Shown here piece by piece: positions 8,873 through 17,695 of a stretch of 64,000 nucleotides of DNA; position 1 is the first letter of the stretch, and every line of letters begins with the position of its first letter. The translations under genes were made by a program, and so were the position numbers. This DNA comes from Hyphomicrobiales bacterium. Its GTDB lineage: Bacteria; Pseudomonadota; Alphaproteobacteria; Rhizobiales; Beijerinckiaceae. The notes under the pieces are model-generated. The model did not search any database. It had not been told where the DNA came from and was given only the letters and a program-made list of their open reading frames with translations. The DNA lies in assembly GCA_027483945.1 (NCBI GenBank), contig JAIXTM010000012.1, forward strand, positions 1 to 64,000, in the 5' to 3' direction.

Positions 8873-9265
8873 TCAGGCTCCGAAGCTGATCTTCAGGACG
8901 GCGAAGCCGAGGGCGGCGCCCACGGCGAAGACGAAGAAGAGGTTGGCGATGGTCGCCGCGAATTTCGCGGCCTGCCCGTGCACGTAATCCTCGATCACGA
9001 TCTGCAGCCCCAGGCGCATGTGGACGCAGACCGATACGATGAGGAGCAGCAGGCAGATCGCGATCGCCGGATGCGACACGATGGCCCGGGCGGTGGCGAA
9101 GTCCTGGCCGGCCGTGGCGATGACCACGCCGACGAAGATCACGATCAGCGGCGCGTTGGAGAGCGCGGTGAGGCGCTGCACCCAGAAATGGTCGGTGCCG
9201 GCATGGGCCGAGCCGAGGCCGCGGACGCGGGAGAGCGGGGTGCGCATCGAAGGCTTTAGGGACAT
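8873..9265 (-). CDS. sdhD: Succinate dehydrogenase membrane anchor SdhD
   Basis: A 130-residue hydrophobic anchor with three predicted membrane spans (about residues 37-55, 65-85, 103-124). It has the conserved [18 protein letters not shown] region, which holds the heme b and quinone site residues. The chosen start [20 protein letters not shown] matches the alphaproteobacterial family N-terminus; an upstream frame extension overlaps sdhC and was rejected. It lies 14 bases after the sdhC stop. Confidence 0.93.
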   Translation of the reverse strand: MSLKPSMRTPLSRVRGLGSAHAGTDHFWVQRLTALSNAPLIVIFVGVVIATAGQDFATARAIVSHPAIAICLLLLIVSVCVHMRLGLQIVIEDYVHGQAAKFAATIANLFFVFAVGAALGFAVLKISFGA

Positions 9266-9279
9266 GGGCTCGTCTTCCT

Positions 9280-9693
9280 TCAGCGGACCGCGTAGGCGAT
9301 CGCCCAGGTGATCAGGGTGAGGACCAGCGATCCGGCGAGGGTGCCCTGCGCCAGCGCCATGCGCGGGCCGCGCTCGAAGGCCATGCCGAAATCCCACACG
9401 AAATGGCGCAGGCCGCCGAGCATGTGGTGGAACAGAGCCCAGCTATAGCCGAACAGGACGAGCTTCCCCAGAAGGGTGCCCATGGCCCAGCGCACGGTCT
9501 CGTAAGCCCCGGGCCCCGTGGCCAGGGCCACCAGCCACCACACGACGAGGGCGGTGCCCAGATAGAGCGCGACGCCCGTGACCCGGTGGAAGATGGACAT
9601 CGCCATCGTCCAGGACCAGCGGTAGATCTGCAGGTGCGGCGACAGCGGCCTGTCGAAGGCTGGCCGTTGCGCGGGGACCTTGACGTCGGCCAT
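9280..9693 (-). CDS. sdhC: Succinate dehydrogenase cytochrome b556 subunit SdhC
   Basis: A 137-residue cytochrome b subunit with the family motif [12 protein letters not shown] near residue 16 and [12 protein letters not shown]. The conserved heme-ligand region [17 protein letters not shown] (about residue 85) follows, and there are three membrane spans. It is the first gene of sdhCDAB. Its 155-base upstream region contains a perfect 19-base palindrome at 9725-9743. Confidence 0.95.
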   Translation of the reverse strand: MADVKVPAQRPAFDRPLSPHLQIYRWSWTMAMSIFHRVTGVALYLGTALVVWWLVALATGPGAYETVRWAMGTLLGKLVLFGYSWALFHHMLGGLRHFVWDFGMAFERGPRMALAQGTLAGSLVLTLITWAIAYAVR

Positions 9694-9724
9694 GGGCGGC
9701 GGTCTCCGTGAGGCGGGTCTTCAC

Positions 9725-9743
9725 CGATCCCAGTCTGGGATCG
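9725..9743. promoter_or_regulatory. Perfect 19-base palindrome upstream of sdhC
   Basis: CGATCCCAG and CTGGGATCG are exact inverted repeats around a single T, ending 32 bases before the sdhC ATG. It could be a dimeric repressor or activator operator, or a short RNA hairpin in the sdh leader. The single-base loop makes the DNA-operator reading more likely. The cognate protein is unknown. Confidence 0.5.
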
Positions 9744-9848
9744 TTCAAAGCTGGCTGGCTACCTAACGGATATGACGCATCGCCACAATCCGGCCTTCGG
9801 CGGGGTCTGGTTACAAATCCGCGATTTTGTCAGCCCTCTTCGGTTTTC

Positions 9849-10889
9849 TCATCGCGGCATCAGGACCCAGTAGTCGAGATCGAGCAGCACGGCCGGATGG
9901 TCCGCGTCGCCCTCCTTCAATGGAAAGTCCGCGCACGGCACCTTGGCCGCGACGGTGCGCAGGCGCAGCGCCCCCATATCGGCGCGGCCGGGAAGCTCCG
10001 CCATCTCCACGACCTCGCTCCAGGCGTGGACCGTGTCGCCGGCGAAAAGCGGCGAAACGTGGCGCCCGCCATTGATCGCCGCGATGTGGAAGGCGTTGCC
10101 GAAGCCGTTGAAGGTCAGCGCCCGGGCGATGGAGATGACGTGGCCGCCATAGATGAGCCGCCGGCCGAAGCGGGTGTCCCTGGCGGCGAGCGCATCGAAA
10201 TGCACCTTGGCGTTGTTCTGGTAGAGCCGCGTGGCGAGCTGGTGCTCGGCCTCCTCGACGGTCGCGCCGTCCACATGGGCGATCCGCTCGCCGACGGCGT
10301 AGTCGCCGAAGCGATGGGGCGAGCCGGACAGGGCGACGTCGTATCCCGCGACCGGCGGGCAGGCGGCCCCGAGCGCGGAAGCCGGAACCGCCCCGGGCAG
10401 GTCGGGGATGGTCTCTTCCGGCGCGGGCGATGCCTCGTCGCGTTTGCGCACCATGACCCAGCGCACATAGTCCAGCACGGGGCGGCCGTGCTGGTTGGTG
10501 CCGCGCGAGCGGACATAGACGATCCCGGCCTTGCCGTTGGACGTCTGCTTGAGGCCGATGACCTGCGAGGTCGCCGCCAGCGTGTCCCCGGCATGGACCG
10601 GCTCGAGGAAGCGGCAATCGGCATAGCCGAGATTGGCGACCGCGTTCAGCGAGATGTCCGGCACGGTCTTGCCGAAGACCACATGGAAGACGAGGAGATC
10701 GTCCAGCGGGCGACGGGGATAGCCGATCGCCGTGGCGAAGCTCTCCGCGCTCTGGACCGCGAATCGGCTGCCGTAGAGGGCGACGTAAAGGGCCGCGTCG
10801 CCCTCCGTGATGGTCCGCGGCGTCGCGTGGACGATGGTCTCGCCCAGGCGGAAATCCTCGAAAAACCGGCCTGAATTGGTCTTGTTCAT
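9849..10889 (-). CDS. mcd: Mesaconyl-CoA hydratase (beta-methylmalyl-CoA dehydratase), MaoC family
   Basis: A 346-residue double hot-dog MaoC-like protein that interconverts mesaconyl-CoA and beta-methylmalyl-CoA in the ethylmalonyl-CoA pathway. Both halves show hydratase features: the N-terminal GRFFEDFRLGETIVHATPRTI and LGYADCRFLEPVHAGDTL, and the C-terminal RLIYGGHVISIARALTFNG followed by GGRHVSPLFAGDTVHAWSEV. Length and the paired-domain layout fit Mcd/MeaC rather than single-domain enoyl hydratases. The pathway product propionyl-CoA would be handled by pccAB and mutAB at 24.6-32.7 kb, which supports the call. It is divergent from the TPR-like gene at 10997 and sits upstream of sdhC on the same strand. 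Confidence 0.82.
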   Translation of the reverse strand: MNKTNSGRFFEDFRLGETIVHATPRTITEGDAALYVALYGSRFAVQSAESFATAIGYPRRPLDDLLVFHVVFGKTVPDISLNAVANLGYADCRFLEPVHAGDTLAATSQVIGLKQTSNGKAGIVYVRSRGTNQHGRPVLDYVRWVMVRKRDEASPAPEETIPDLPGAVPASALGAACPPVAGYDVALSGSPHRFGDYAVGERIAHVDGATVEEAEHQLATRLYQNNAKVHFDALAARDTRFGRRLIYGGHVISIARALTFNGFGNAFHIAAINGGRHVSPLFAGDTVHAWSEVVEMAELPGRADMGALRLRTVAAKVPCADFPLKEGDADHPAVLLDLDYWVLMPR

Positions 10890-10996
10890 CGACGTCCGGC
10901 CTTATCCCGCACCTCATTCACCAAGCGACAACGCATTTTGCCGATGCTGGCGGAAGACAGCCTTTGGTCGCACGAGAATCAGGTCAGGGAAACGTT

Positions 10997-12580
10997 GTGT
11001 CGAAGAGTTCCGCGTCGCGTACCGCGTCTTCCCGCGCCGACCGTGCCCGCGCCGCCGCATCGCCGGCCGGGCTGGAAGCCGACCACGAGGCCGCGCCGGC
11101 GGCCCAGCGCCAGAAGGAGCGGGCGCGCCTGCGCCGCCAGATCGCCCGCGGCCGCTCGCTCGCGCAGCAGCGCCGTCCGCAGGAGGCGATCGAGGCCTAT
11201 CGCGAGGCGCGCGACATCGCGGCCCATCTCGCCGGAGAGCGGCCGGCGGGCCGGGCGCTCGCCGACCTCTCCCGCATCGACCGCCTGATCGGCGAGGAGG
11301 CCCGGCGCCTGGGCGACGTCGCGGGGGCGCTGGAAGCGTTTCGCACCGCCCATGCCGCGCTCACCGATTTCATCGCTGCCCATCCGGGCGACAGCGAGCG
11401 CCTGCACGACCTGACGCGGGTGCGCGCCGCCCTGCGCGACACGCTGCGCGAAGCGCAGGACGAACGGCTCGCCATCGCGGCCGGCCGCATGGCCGCCGCC
11501 AACGCGCAGGCGCTGGCCGACCAGTTCCCGGACGATCCGTCCTGGACCATCGAGGCGATGAACCAGCGCATGGCGCTCGCCAAGATCCTGCGCAAGGTCG
11601 ATCCCGACCAGGCCTATCCCGCCTATTTCGAGGTGGTGCGCACCGGGCGCGCCATGGCCGAGGCGCGCCCGCTGGAAGGCATCGCCTGGGACATCGTCAA
11701 GCGCGCGCATCTGGACCTCGCCGACCTGCAGCAGGCCGAAGGGCTGCGCGCGGACGCGCTGGCCACGCTCGTCGGCTTCCGCAGCCTCGTCTCCCAGCGG
11801 CGCGATGCGGCGCCGGAACTCGGCGGACGGGCGCTGGACGCGGCCCTGGAGCGCTACCTCACGGGGTTGATCCTCGTCGCTTCGGGCGACGACAGGGCGG
11901 CCATCGCCGCCTTCCAGGAGGGGCTCACCGTCATCGAGGAACTCGACCCGCTGGACTACCTGACGACGACGGCGCAGCAGCATCGCGGCCGGATCATCGC
12001 CCATGCGGAGAAGGCCGCCAGCCGGCTCGGCGACATGGACGCGCTGGCCGATCTGCGCGGACGGATGCTCGCCCGGCTCGACCACCTGATGACGGACTCG
12101 GACGGCGACGCCAAGCAGCGCCACGCGCTCGTGTCCCACGCCTATGATCTTGCCCGCACGCTGATCGACAAGGATGCGCCGGAACTCGCCGTCGAGGCGC
12201 TGACCTTCGCCGAGGAGGTCCTGGAAGCCCAGGCCCTCGGCCATTCGGATCGCGTCTATGTGGAGCGTTGGCGTGCCTTCCTGAAGCTCGAACTCGGCCG
12301 GGCCTGGCGCGAGAGCGGCGACCGCGAAGGGGCCATCGACACGTTCGGCGAGAGCCTCGTCATCAACGGCCGCCTGTCGCGGGACGATCCGGCCGACATC
12401 CGGGCGCAATGCGACGCGGCCTATGCGGAATGGCAGCTGGCGCTGCTCACGCGCGAGGGCCGGGATGCCCGCTTCCGCAGGGCGCGCGGCACGCTGCGCT
12501 TCCTGGAACGGTCCGGCCGCCTGCCGCCCTATGCGCGCGGCTGGATCGGCCGGATCGAGCAGGACATGTACAAGGCCTGA
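10997..12580 (+). CDS. TPR-like helical repeat protein, function unknown
   Basis: A 527-residue soluble protein with no named family that I recognise. The first ~45 residues are a basic, Ala/Ser-rich tail. The rest is alpha-helical with tetratricopeptide-like units such as QQRRPQEAIEAYREARDIAA, RLGDVAGALEAFRTAHAALT, ASGDDRAAIAAFQEGLTVIE and SGDREGAIDTFGESLVINGR. No signal peptide, membrane span or catalytic motif is visible, so it is probably a scaffold or partner-binding protein. The GTG at 10997 has GGGA 7 bases upstream and is preferred to a TTG 11 codons earlier. It is convergent with the membrane protein gene at 12587, with a 6-base gap. Confidence 0.8.
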   Translation: MSKSSASRTASSRADRARAAASPAGLEADHEAAPAAQRQKERARLRRQIARGRSLAQQRRPQEAIEAYREARDIAAHLAGERPAGRALADLSRIDRLIGEEARRLGDVAGALEAFRTAHAALTDFIAAHPGDSERLHDLTRVRAALRDTLREAQDERLAIAAGRMAAANAQALADQFPDDPSWTIEAMNQRMALAKILRKVDPDQAYPAYFEVVRTGRAMAEARPLEGIAWDIVKRAHLDLADLQQAEGLRADALATLVGFRSLVSQRRDAAPELGGRALDAALERYLTGLILVASGDDRAAIAAFQEGLTVIEELDPLDYLTTTAQQHRGRIIAHAEKAASRLGDMDALADLRGRMLARLDHLMTDSDGDAKQRHALVSHAYDLARTLIDKDAPELAVEALTFAEEVLEAQALGHSDRVYVERWRAFLKLELGRAWRESGDREGAIDTFGESLVINGRLSRDDPADIRAQCDAAYAEWQLALLTREGRDARFRRARGTLRFLERSGRLPPYARGWIGRIEQDMYKA

Positions 12581-12586
12581 GGCGGG

Positions 12587-13462
12587 TCAGACGCGCTGCA
12601 TGCGCTTGCCCTGCCGCACCGCGGCGGGCAGCGCGTCGCGCAGCGCGGCGACGATCCGGTCCAGGTTCGACGGAATCACAGTCATCCGGACATCGGCGAG
12701 CGCCTCGAGCACCGGCGGGATGACCTCGTCCTCCGGCACGCCTTCCGCTCGAGCCGCCAGCCGGGCGGCGCCGAGCCCGGCGAGGAGGATGACGACCTGC
12801 ACCTGCAAGGTCACGTCGAACATAAGCGTGCGTGGCAGTGGATGACGGCGCTCGGTCAGCAAATCCTGAACCGGAGCCGCGAGCAGGTCGAAATCCTGGG
12901 TGTCTGGTGGCAGGGTATGGGCGAACCCCGCGACGGCCATCGTTCTGGAACGGCCTTCGACCAGCGCCCCGATGAAGCGGTTCATGCGATACGTCGTGCT
13001 GAGATACGACCTCACTGCCCGGCGTGACCTGGGGGACAGAGCGGCGAGGGTAACCGGCGCGGCGGCGGCGAAGGGACCCGCCTCCTGAAACCCCGCGCTG
13101 AAGGGCCCGATCATGTGATGCATCTCGCGGCGATGCTTCGGCGCCGGCCGGAGCCGCGCGAGATGGCGCTCGAGTTCAGCCCTGATCTGCCGTTTCAACC
13201 GCCGCGGCCTCGCCAGCGGATCGGGCTCTTCCCTGACCCTCAGATGGATGAGCCCGGCAAAGGCAAAGGTCACCAGGCCCAACAGGCCCAGCGCGCCCTC
13301 CTTGCCGGCCTTGACGACAAGCCAGTCGGTCGCGGCCGTGAACACTTCGACGGCGGTTGAAAACTCGGCGCCGGGCAGACGGGTCAGGAATCCTGTGGCG
13401 ATCTCCAGGGCGAGCGGAACCGCCAGGATCATCAGGAAGGTGATATGGCCGAGCATGCGCAT
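12587..13462 (-). CDS. Membrane protein of unknown function
   Basis: A 291-residue protein of no recognised family. The N-terminus is hydrophobic (HITFLMILAVPLALEIATGF), a second span lies near residues 55-75 (GALGLLGLVTFAFAGLIHL), then there is a long basic, helical cytoplasmic part with RPRRLKRQIRAELERHLARL. A third hydrophobic segment lies near residue 218 (LQVQVVILLAGLGAARLAA). It could be an inner-membrane protein with a large cytosolic domain. The stop is 6 bases from the convergent TPR-like gene. Confidence 0.72.
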   Translation of the reverse strand: MRMLGHITFLMILAVPLALEIATGFLTRLPGAEFSTAVEVFTAATDWLVVKAGKEGALGLLGLVTFAFAGLIHLRVREEPDPLARPRRLKRQIRAELERHLARLRPAPKHRREMHHMIGPFSAGFQEAGPFAAAAPVTLAALSPRSRRAVRSYLSTTYRMNRFIGALVEGRSRTMAVAGFAHTLPPDTQDFDLLAAPVQDLLTERRHPLPRTLMFDVTLQVQVVILLAGLGAARLAARAEGVPEDEVIPPVLEALADVRMTVIPSNLDRIVAALRDALPAAVRQGKRMQRV

Positions 13463-13517
13463 CGGGGGCGAATGTCGCCGTGCGCGTCTTAAGATTTTCC
13501 GTCTGCCCGAGCGGCGT

Positions 13518-14414
13518 TCAACCCAGATCGGGCATCGGGAGGCCGCGGCGGCGGCAGGCGGCCTCGAGCGTATTGCGCAGGAGGCAGGCGATGGTCATCG
13601 GGCCGACGCCGCCGGGGACGGGCGTGATCGCGCCGGCCACCATCCTCGCTTCCTCGAAATTGACGTCGCCGACGAGCCGGGTCCCGTTCGGGCGGGAGGC
13701 ATCGGCGATGCGGTTGATGCCGACATCGATGACGATTGCGCCGGGTTTCACCCAGTCGCCGCGCACCATTTCCGGCCGGCCGACGGCGGCGACGAGCACA
13801 TCCGCGCGGCGGCAGATGGCGGCAAGGTCCCGGGTGCGGGAATGGGCGACCGTCACGGTCGCGTCCGCGGCCAGCAGCAATTGCGCGATGGGCTTGCCCA
13901 CGAGGTTGGAGCGGCCGACCACCACCGCCTCGGCCCCCGCAACGTCCGGCATGACCGAGCGCAGCAGCATCATGGCGCCGAGCGGCGTGCAGGGCACGAG
14001 GCCTGGGCGGCCGGAGGCAAGGCGTCCGGCGCTGACATCGGTGAGCCCGTCCACGTCCTTGTCCGGGTCGATGGCCTCGATGACCGGCCGCGCGTCGAGG
14101 CCCTTCGGCAGGGGCAGCTGGACGAGGATGCCGTCCACCTGCGGGTCGGCATTGAGGGCGCGCACCAGGGCCACGAGATCGCCCTGCGGGACCGAGGCGG
14201 GCAGCTTGTGCTCGATGGAGCGCATGCCGACCTCGACCGTCTGGCGCGCCTTGTTGCGCACATAGACCTGGCTCGCCGGGTCCTCGCCCACCAGCACGAC
14301 GGCGAGGGCCGGCTGCGTGCCGGCGCGGACGAGGCCTTCCACCGCGGCGGCGATGCGCCCGCGCAGGCCCTCGGCGAACGCCTTCCCGTCGATCAGCGTG
14401 GCTGTCATCGTCAT
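13518..14414 (-). CDS. folD: Methylenetetrahydrofolate dehydrogenase/cyclohydrolase FolD
   Basis: A 298-residue bifunctional cytosolic enzyme: NADP-dependent oxidation of 5,10-methylene-THF to methenyl-THF, then hydrolysis to 10-formyl-THF. It has the catalytic Tyr/Lys segment [11 protein letters not shown] (about residue 49), [13 protein letters not shown] (about 94), the Rossmann site [12 protein letters not shown] (about 165) and the C-terminal [10 protein letters not shown]. It lies 46 bases after yggT on the same strand, a pairing common in Hyphomicrobiales. Confidence 0.97.
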   Translation of the reverse strand: MTMTATLIDGKAFAEGLRGRIAAAVEGLVRAGTQPALAVVLVGEDPASQVYVRNKARQTVEVGMRSIEHKLPASVPQGDLVALVRALNADPQVDGILVQLPLPKGLDARPVIEAIDPDKDVDGLTDVSAGRLASGRPGLVPCTPLGAMMLLRSVMPDVAGAEAVVVGRSNLVGKPIAQLLLAADATVTVAHSRTRDLAAICRRADVLVAAVGRPEMVRGDWVKPGAIVIDVGINRIADASRPNGTRLVGDVNFEEARMVAGAITPVPGGVGPMTIACLLRNTLEAACRRRGLPMPDLG

Positions 14415-14460
14415 GGTCCGATCAGGGGATGCAGGGTCGAGCTTCCGCGAGCCGCGGCTT

Positions 14461-14751
14461 TCAGAGCACCAGCGGGATGAGGTTCTGCTCGATGACCTTC
14501 TGCACGAGCAGGATGAGCAGGAGCAGGATGACCGGCGAGACGTCGATGCCGCCGAGATTGGGCAGGAAGCGCCGGATCGGCCGCAGGGCCGGCTCGGTCA
14601 CCTGGTAGAGGAAATTCCAGATCGCCCCGACGACCTCGTTGCGGACGTTCACGACGTTGAAGGCGACCAGCCAGCTCATGATCGCGGAGGCGATCAGGAT
14701 GAACCAGTAGATGTTGAGGGCGATCAGGATGACTTCGAGGACGGCGCGCAT
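14461..14751 (-). CDS. YggT family membrane protein
   Basis: A 96-residue protein with two hydrophobic segments (about residues 5-27 and 72-93) around the conserved [22 protein letters not shown] motif of the YggT family. Members are small inner-membrane proteins often encoded next to folD or cell-division genes; the biochemical function is unsettled. The start is the ATG at 14749-14751, giving the usual family length; a longer upstream frame is not conserved in character. Confidence 0.9.
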   Translation of the reverse strand: MRAVLEVILIALNIYWFILIASAIMSWLVAFNVVNVRNEVVGAIWNFLYQVTEPALRPIRRFLPNLGGIDVSPVILLLLILLVQKVIEQNLIPLVL

Positions 14752-14928
14752 TGCGGCAGGGCTCTCGCTCAGCGGAATCGGGTGCGGTGGCCGGTCCCGG
14801 CTGCCGCGCGTCAGACCTTTAGCGGTCCCCACGGCCTTCGACAACGGCGCCCGCGGCCGCAGCGGATTTCCTTTGACAGCATCGCGGCCCGCACCCTAAA
14901 AGGCGCGCGCTTGGTCGCGAAACCGGCC

Positions 14929-15004
<76 letters not shown>

Positions 15005-15097
15005 GGTTCCCCGCCGTCTTCCTGCTCTTTTCCCGCAAACCGATAAGACCGTCAGCCGCGCCTTGTCCGGATTGGGCCGCGTCCGGTGCCGCCGCGC

Positions 15098-16486
15098 TCA
15101 GAAGCGCACGGGCGGCAGGGGCTCGTGGACGATGACCGGCAGGGGCTGGGGTGGGCCGATGGGGCGTACGCGGTCGCCGAAGGGGCGCGTCAGCCACGGG
15201 ACGGCGATGAGCAGGCCCACCATCGCGAGCTGGATCAGGACGAACGGGACCGCGCCCCAATAGATGTCGCGGGAGGCGACCGCGGCCGGCGCGACGCTGC
15301 GCAGGTTGAACAGGGCCATGCCGAAGGGCGGGTGCATGAACGAGGTCTGCATGTTCACGCACAGGAGCACCGCGAACCAGACCAGATCGATGCCGAGCGC
15401 CTGCGCCACCGGGACCAGAAGCGGCAGGACGATGAAGGCGATCTCGAAGAAATCGAGGAAGAAGGCCAGGAGGAAGACGATCAGGTTTGAGACGACGAGG
15501 AAGCCGGTCGCGCCGCCGGGCAGCGCCTCGAACAGGCCCTTCACCCAGACGTCGCCGTCCATGCCCCGAAAGGGCAGGGTGAAGCAGGTGGCGCCCACCA
15601 GGATGAACACGGCGCAGCACGAAAGCAGAAGCGTCGCGTCCACCGCCTGGCGCAGGCGGTGGAGGTCGAGCCGGCCGCGGGCATAGGCGATGACCATGGC
15701 GCCGACCGCGCCATAGGCGCCGGCCTCGGTCGGCGTCGCGAAGCCCGCGAACATGCTGCCGAGGGAGAGCCCGAGCAGCACGAGCGGCGGGGCGAGCGAG
15801 CGCAGGATCTGCGCCGCCATCTCCCGCGCGGGGACGGCTTCCACCTCGCGGATCGGCGGCATGGTGCCGGGCCGGATGACGGCCACCGTGCCGATCAGGA
15901 CGAGATAGAGCAGCGCCAGCGCGATGCCGGGCAGCCAGGCCCCGGCATAGAGCTCGCCGATGGACAGGCCCATGATGTCGGCGAAGACGATGAGGACGAG
16001 GCTCGGCGGGATGACCTGGGCGAGGGTCGCGGCGGCGGCGATGGAGCCGCAGCCGAGCCTGAGGTCGTAGCGGGCCTTCATCATCGTCGGCAGCGAGATG
16101 AGCCCCATGGCGATGACCGAGGCCTGGACGAGGCCGGTCGTCGCCGCGAACAGGGCGCCCACGACGATCACGGTGACTGCGAGGCCGCCGGGCACGCGCC
16201 CGAAGAGCCGGCCCGTCGTCTCCAGGAGGTCCTCGGCAAGGCCCGACCGCTCCAGCACCATGCCCATGAAGGTGAAAAGCGGGATGGCGAGCAGCAGCTC
16301 GTTGAAGGTGATGCCGTAGATGCGCAGAGGGATCGCCCCGACAAAGGCAGGCGCGAACGCCCCGGTCGCGACGCCGATGCCCAGGAAGGCGAAGCCGTGG
16401 GCCATCAGGGTCAGCGCCACGGGGAAGCCGAGGAGCAGCGCGAGCGCGAGGCTCCCGAACATGATGGGGGCGAGGGCCTCGGTCAC
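15098..16486 (-). CDS. dctM: TRAP transporter large permease DctM
   Basis: A 462-residue DctM-type membrane protein of about 12 spans, the ion-coupled transport subunit of a tripartite ATP-independent periplasmic transporter. Typical features are LLLAIPLFTFMGMVLERSG (about residue 65), FGRVPGGLAVTVIVVGALFAATTG, and PTEAGAYGAVGAMVIAYARG. The GTG start at 16484-16486 overlaps the dctQ stop by 4 bases (GTGA), implying translational coupling. The substrate cannot be told from sequence; size and gene order fit an organic-acid type TRAP system. No DctP receptor gene is adjacent. Confidence 0.92.
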   Translation of the reverse strand: MTEALAPIMFGSLALALLLGFPVALTLMAHGFAFLGIGVATGAFAPAFVGAIPLRIYGITFNELLLAIPLFTFMGMVLERSGLAEDLLETTGRLFGRVPGGLAVTVIVVGALFAATTGLVQASVIAMGLISLPTMMKARYDLRLGCGSIAAAATLAQVIPPSLVLIVFADIMGLSIGELYAGAWLPGIALALLYLVLIGTVAVIRPGTMPPIREVEAVPAREMAAQILRSLAPPLVLLGLSLGSMFAGFATPTEAGAYGAVGAMVIAYARGRLDLHRLRQAVDATLLLSCCAVFILVGATCFTLPFRGMDGDVWVKGLFEALPGGATGFLVVSNLIVFLLAFFLDFFEIAFIVLPLLVPVAQALGIDLVWFAVLLCVNMQTSFMHPPFGMALFNLRSVAPAAVASRDIYWGAVPFVLIQLAMVGLLIAVPWLTRPFGDRVRPIGPPQPLPVIVHEPLPPVRF

Positions 16487-17058
16487 GGCGCCGCTTCCGC
16501 CTTGCGGTCGAGCGCGAGTCCTGCGGGCGCGACGATAGCCGGGCGATGCCCGGACAGCTGAAGCAGCGCCTTCACCGCCTGCGACAGGCCCTGGAGCCCG
16601 AGCAGGGCGAAGCCGGTCGGCATGAAGGCGATGAGGAGCCAGCGCGGCAGCCCGATGACCACGTCCGGCGGGCCTTCGTTCTGAAGCAGCGAGATCCAGA
16701 ACATGCCGGCGGTGAACCAGACGAGATAGGCGCAGATCGGCACGATGAAGACGAGGTGGATCGCCGCCTCGATGGCATGGCGCAGGCGCGGGTCCGCATG
16801 CTGGCTGACGATGTCGATGCGCACATGCTCGTCGCGCAGCAGCGTGTAGCCGGCCCCGATCATGAAGATCGCGGCGAACATGTACCATTGCGCCTCGCTG
16901 ACATGGTTGGAGGCCAGCGAGAACAGGCGCCGCGACAGGCCGTGGACGACGGTGACCACGCAGATGACCGGGACGAGCCAGCGCACGGCCTCGCCGACGC
17001 GCAGGTTGAGGCGATCGATGGCGGCGCAGGCGCCAAGCAGGCGGGCGGCAAGGCTCAT
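16483..17058 (-). CDS. dctQ: TRAP transporter small permease DctQ
   Basis: A 191-residue DctQ protein with about four membrane spans (near residues 24-42, 60-80, 90-115, 128-150). It has the AQWYMFAAIFMIGAGYTLL and HVRIDIVSQH segments common to this subunit, which joins the receptor to DctM. It overlaps both neighbours by 4 bases: its start lies in the DUF4865 stop and its stop in the dctM start, so the three genes are translated as a coupled unit. Confidence 0.9.
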   Translation of the reverse strand: MSLAARLLGACAAIDRLNLRVGEAVRWLVPVICVVTVVHGLSRRLFSLASNHVSEAQWYMFAAIFMIGAGYTLLRDEHVRIDIVSQHADPRLRHAIEAAIHLVFIVPICAYLVWFTAGMFWISLLQNEGPPDVVIGLPRWLLIAFMPTGFALLGLQGLSQAVKALLQLSGHRPAIVAPAGLALDRKAEAAP

Positions 17059-17585
17059 GCGGCCTCCCAGTCGGCGCCGCGGGCCAGATGCAGGATATCG
17101 AGCACGTCGCCTGCGCCCGCCGACGCCTGCGCCTCGAAGACCATGAAGGTCTGGCTCCAGTCGCCGGGATCGATCCAGGACAGGGTCTCGTCGTCGCCGG
17201 GGGCAAGTTCGCCGGCGACCGGCTTTCCCGCCGCCAGGAGGGGCCGCGTCACGGCGCGCCGGATCGCCTGCGCGGCCGCGACGGCGCGGCGCCCGGGCCG
17301 GTGCGCGACGAGGCCGGTCTGCACGCGGGGACGGCCGAGACTGCCGGTCAGGGCCGCGAAGAGCGGCCCGGCGAGGAAGGACCAGGCCGCGTCGGTGCGG
17401 CTCCAGAGATAGACCGGCGCATAGAGGTTGACCGGCGCCCCGGCGGCGCGGTCGGCGAGGAGGAAGGCCTTGAAGACCAGGCCCTCCGTTCCGTCGAAGA
17501 GATGGCCGCGCTCGGCGACCCGGTCGCGGATGCGCCGCATGTCGTAATCGGCGGGCAAAGCGAACTCGTAGTGCATCGCGAACAT
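17055..17585 (-). CDS. DUF4865 family protein
   Basis: A 176-residue protein starting MFAMHYEFALPADYDMRRIR, which matches the characteristic N-terminus of DUF4865; no function is established for the family. No signal peptide or membrane span is seen, so it is cytoplasmic. It has an alpha/beta look with LFDGTEGLVFKAFLLADR and DWSQTFMVFEAQ. It heads the dctQ-dctM operon with a 4-base overlap and is divergent from a LysR regulator, so it may process the substrate carried by the TRAP system (inference). The ATG nearest the conserved N-terminus was chosen; an upstream extension of 16 codons is not family-like. Confidence 0.82.
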   Translation of the reverse strand: MFAMHYEFALPADYDMRRIRDRVAERGHLFDGTEGLVFKAFLLADRAAGAPVNLYAPVYLWSRTDAAWSFLAGPLFAALTGSLGRPRVQTGLVAHRPGRRAVAAAQAIRRAVTRPLLAAGKPVAGELAPGDDETLSWIDPGDWSQTFMVFEAQASAGAGDVLDILHLARGADWEAA

Positions 17586-17645
17586 GGCGGCGTCCCGTGC
17601 GGCAGGCGATGGCCGCAGGAGACCCCTCAGCAATTCATTTGACTA

Positions 17646-17664
17646 TTCGATTTCGCAAATCGAA
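17646..17664. promoter_or_regulatory. Candidate LysR operator between DUF4865-dctQM and the LysR gene
   Basis: A perfect inverted repeat TTCGATTT-CGC-AAATCGAA lies in the only AT-rich part of the 110-base divergent region. The T-N11-A layout and placement 31 bases before the LysR ATG and 60 bases before the DUF4865 ATG are typical of a LysR recognition site controlling both directions. Confidence 0.68.
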
Positions 17665-17695
17665 ATATCAGGAATGCAAATGATATGAGCGGGCC

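Noticed and set aside
6927-8987. Long plus-strand open frame opposite sdhA
   Set aside because: It is antisense to well-conserved sdhA/sdhB, has no recognisable domain and arises from high third-position GC.
10997-13462. TPR-like protein plus membrane protein as a two-gene defence or signalling system
   Set aside because: The genes are convergent, not co-transcribed, and neither has a nuclease, NTPase or toxin-like motif.
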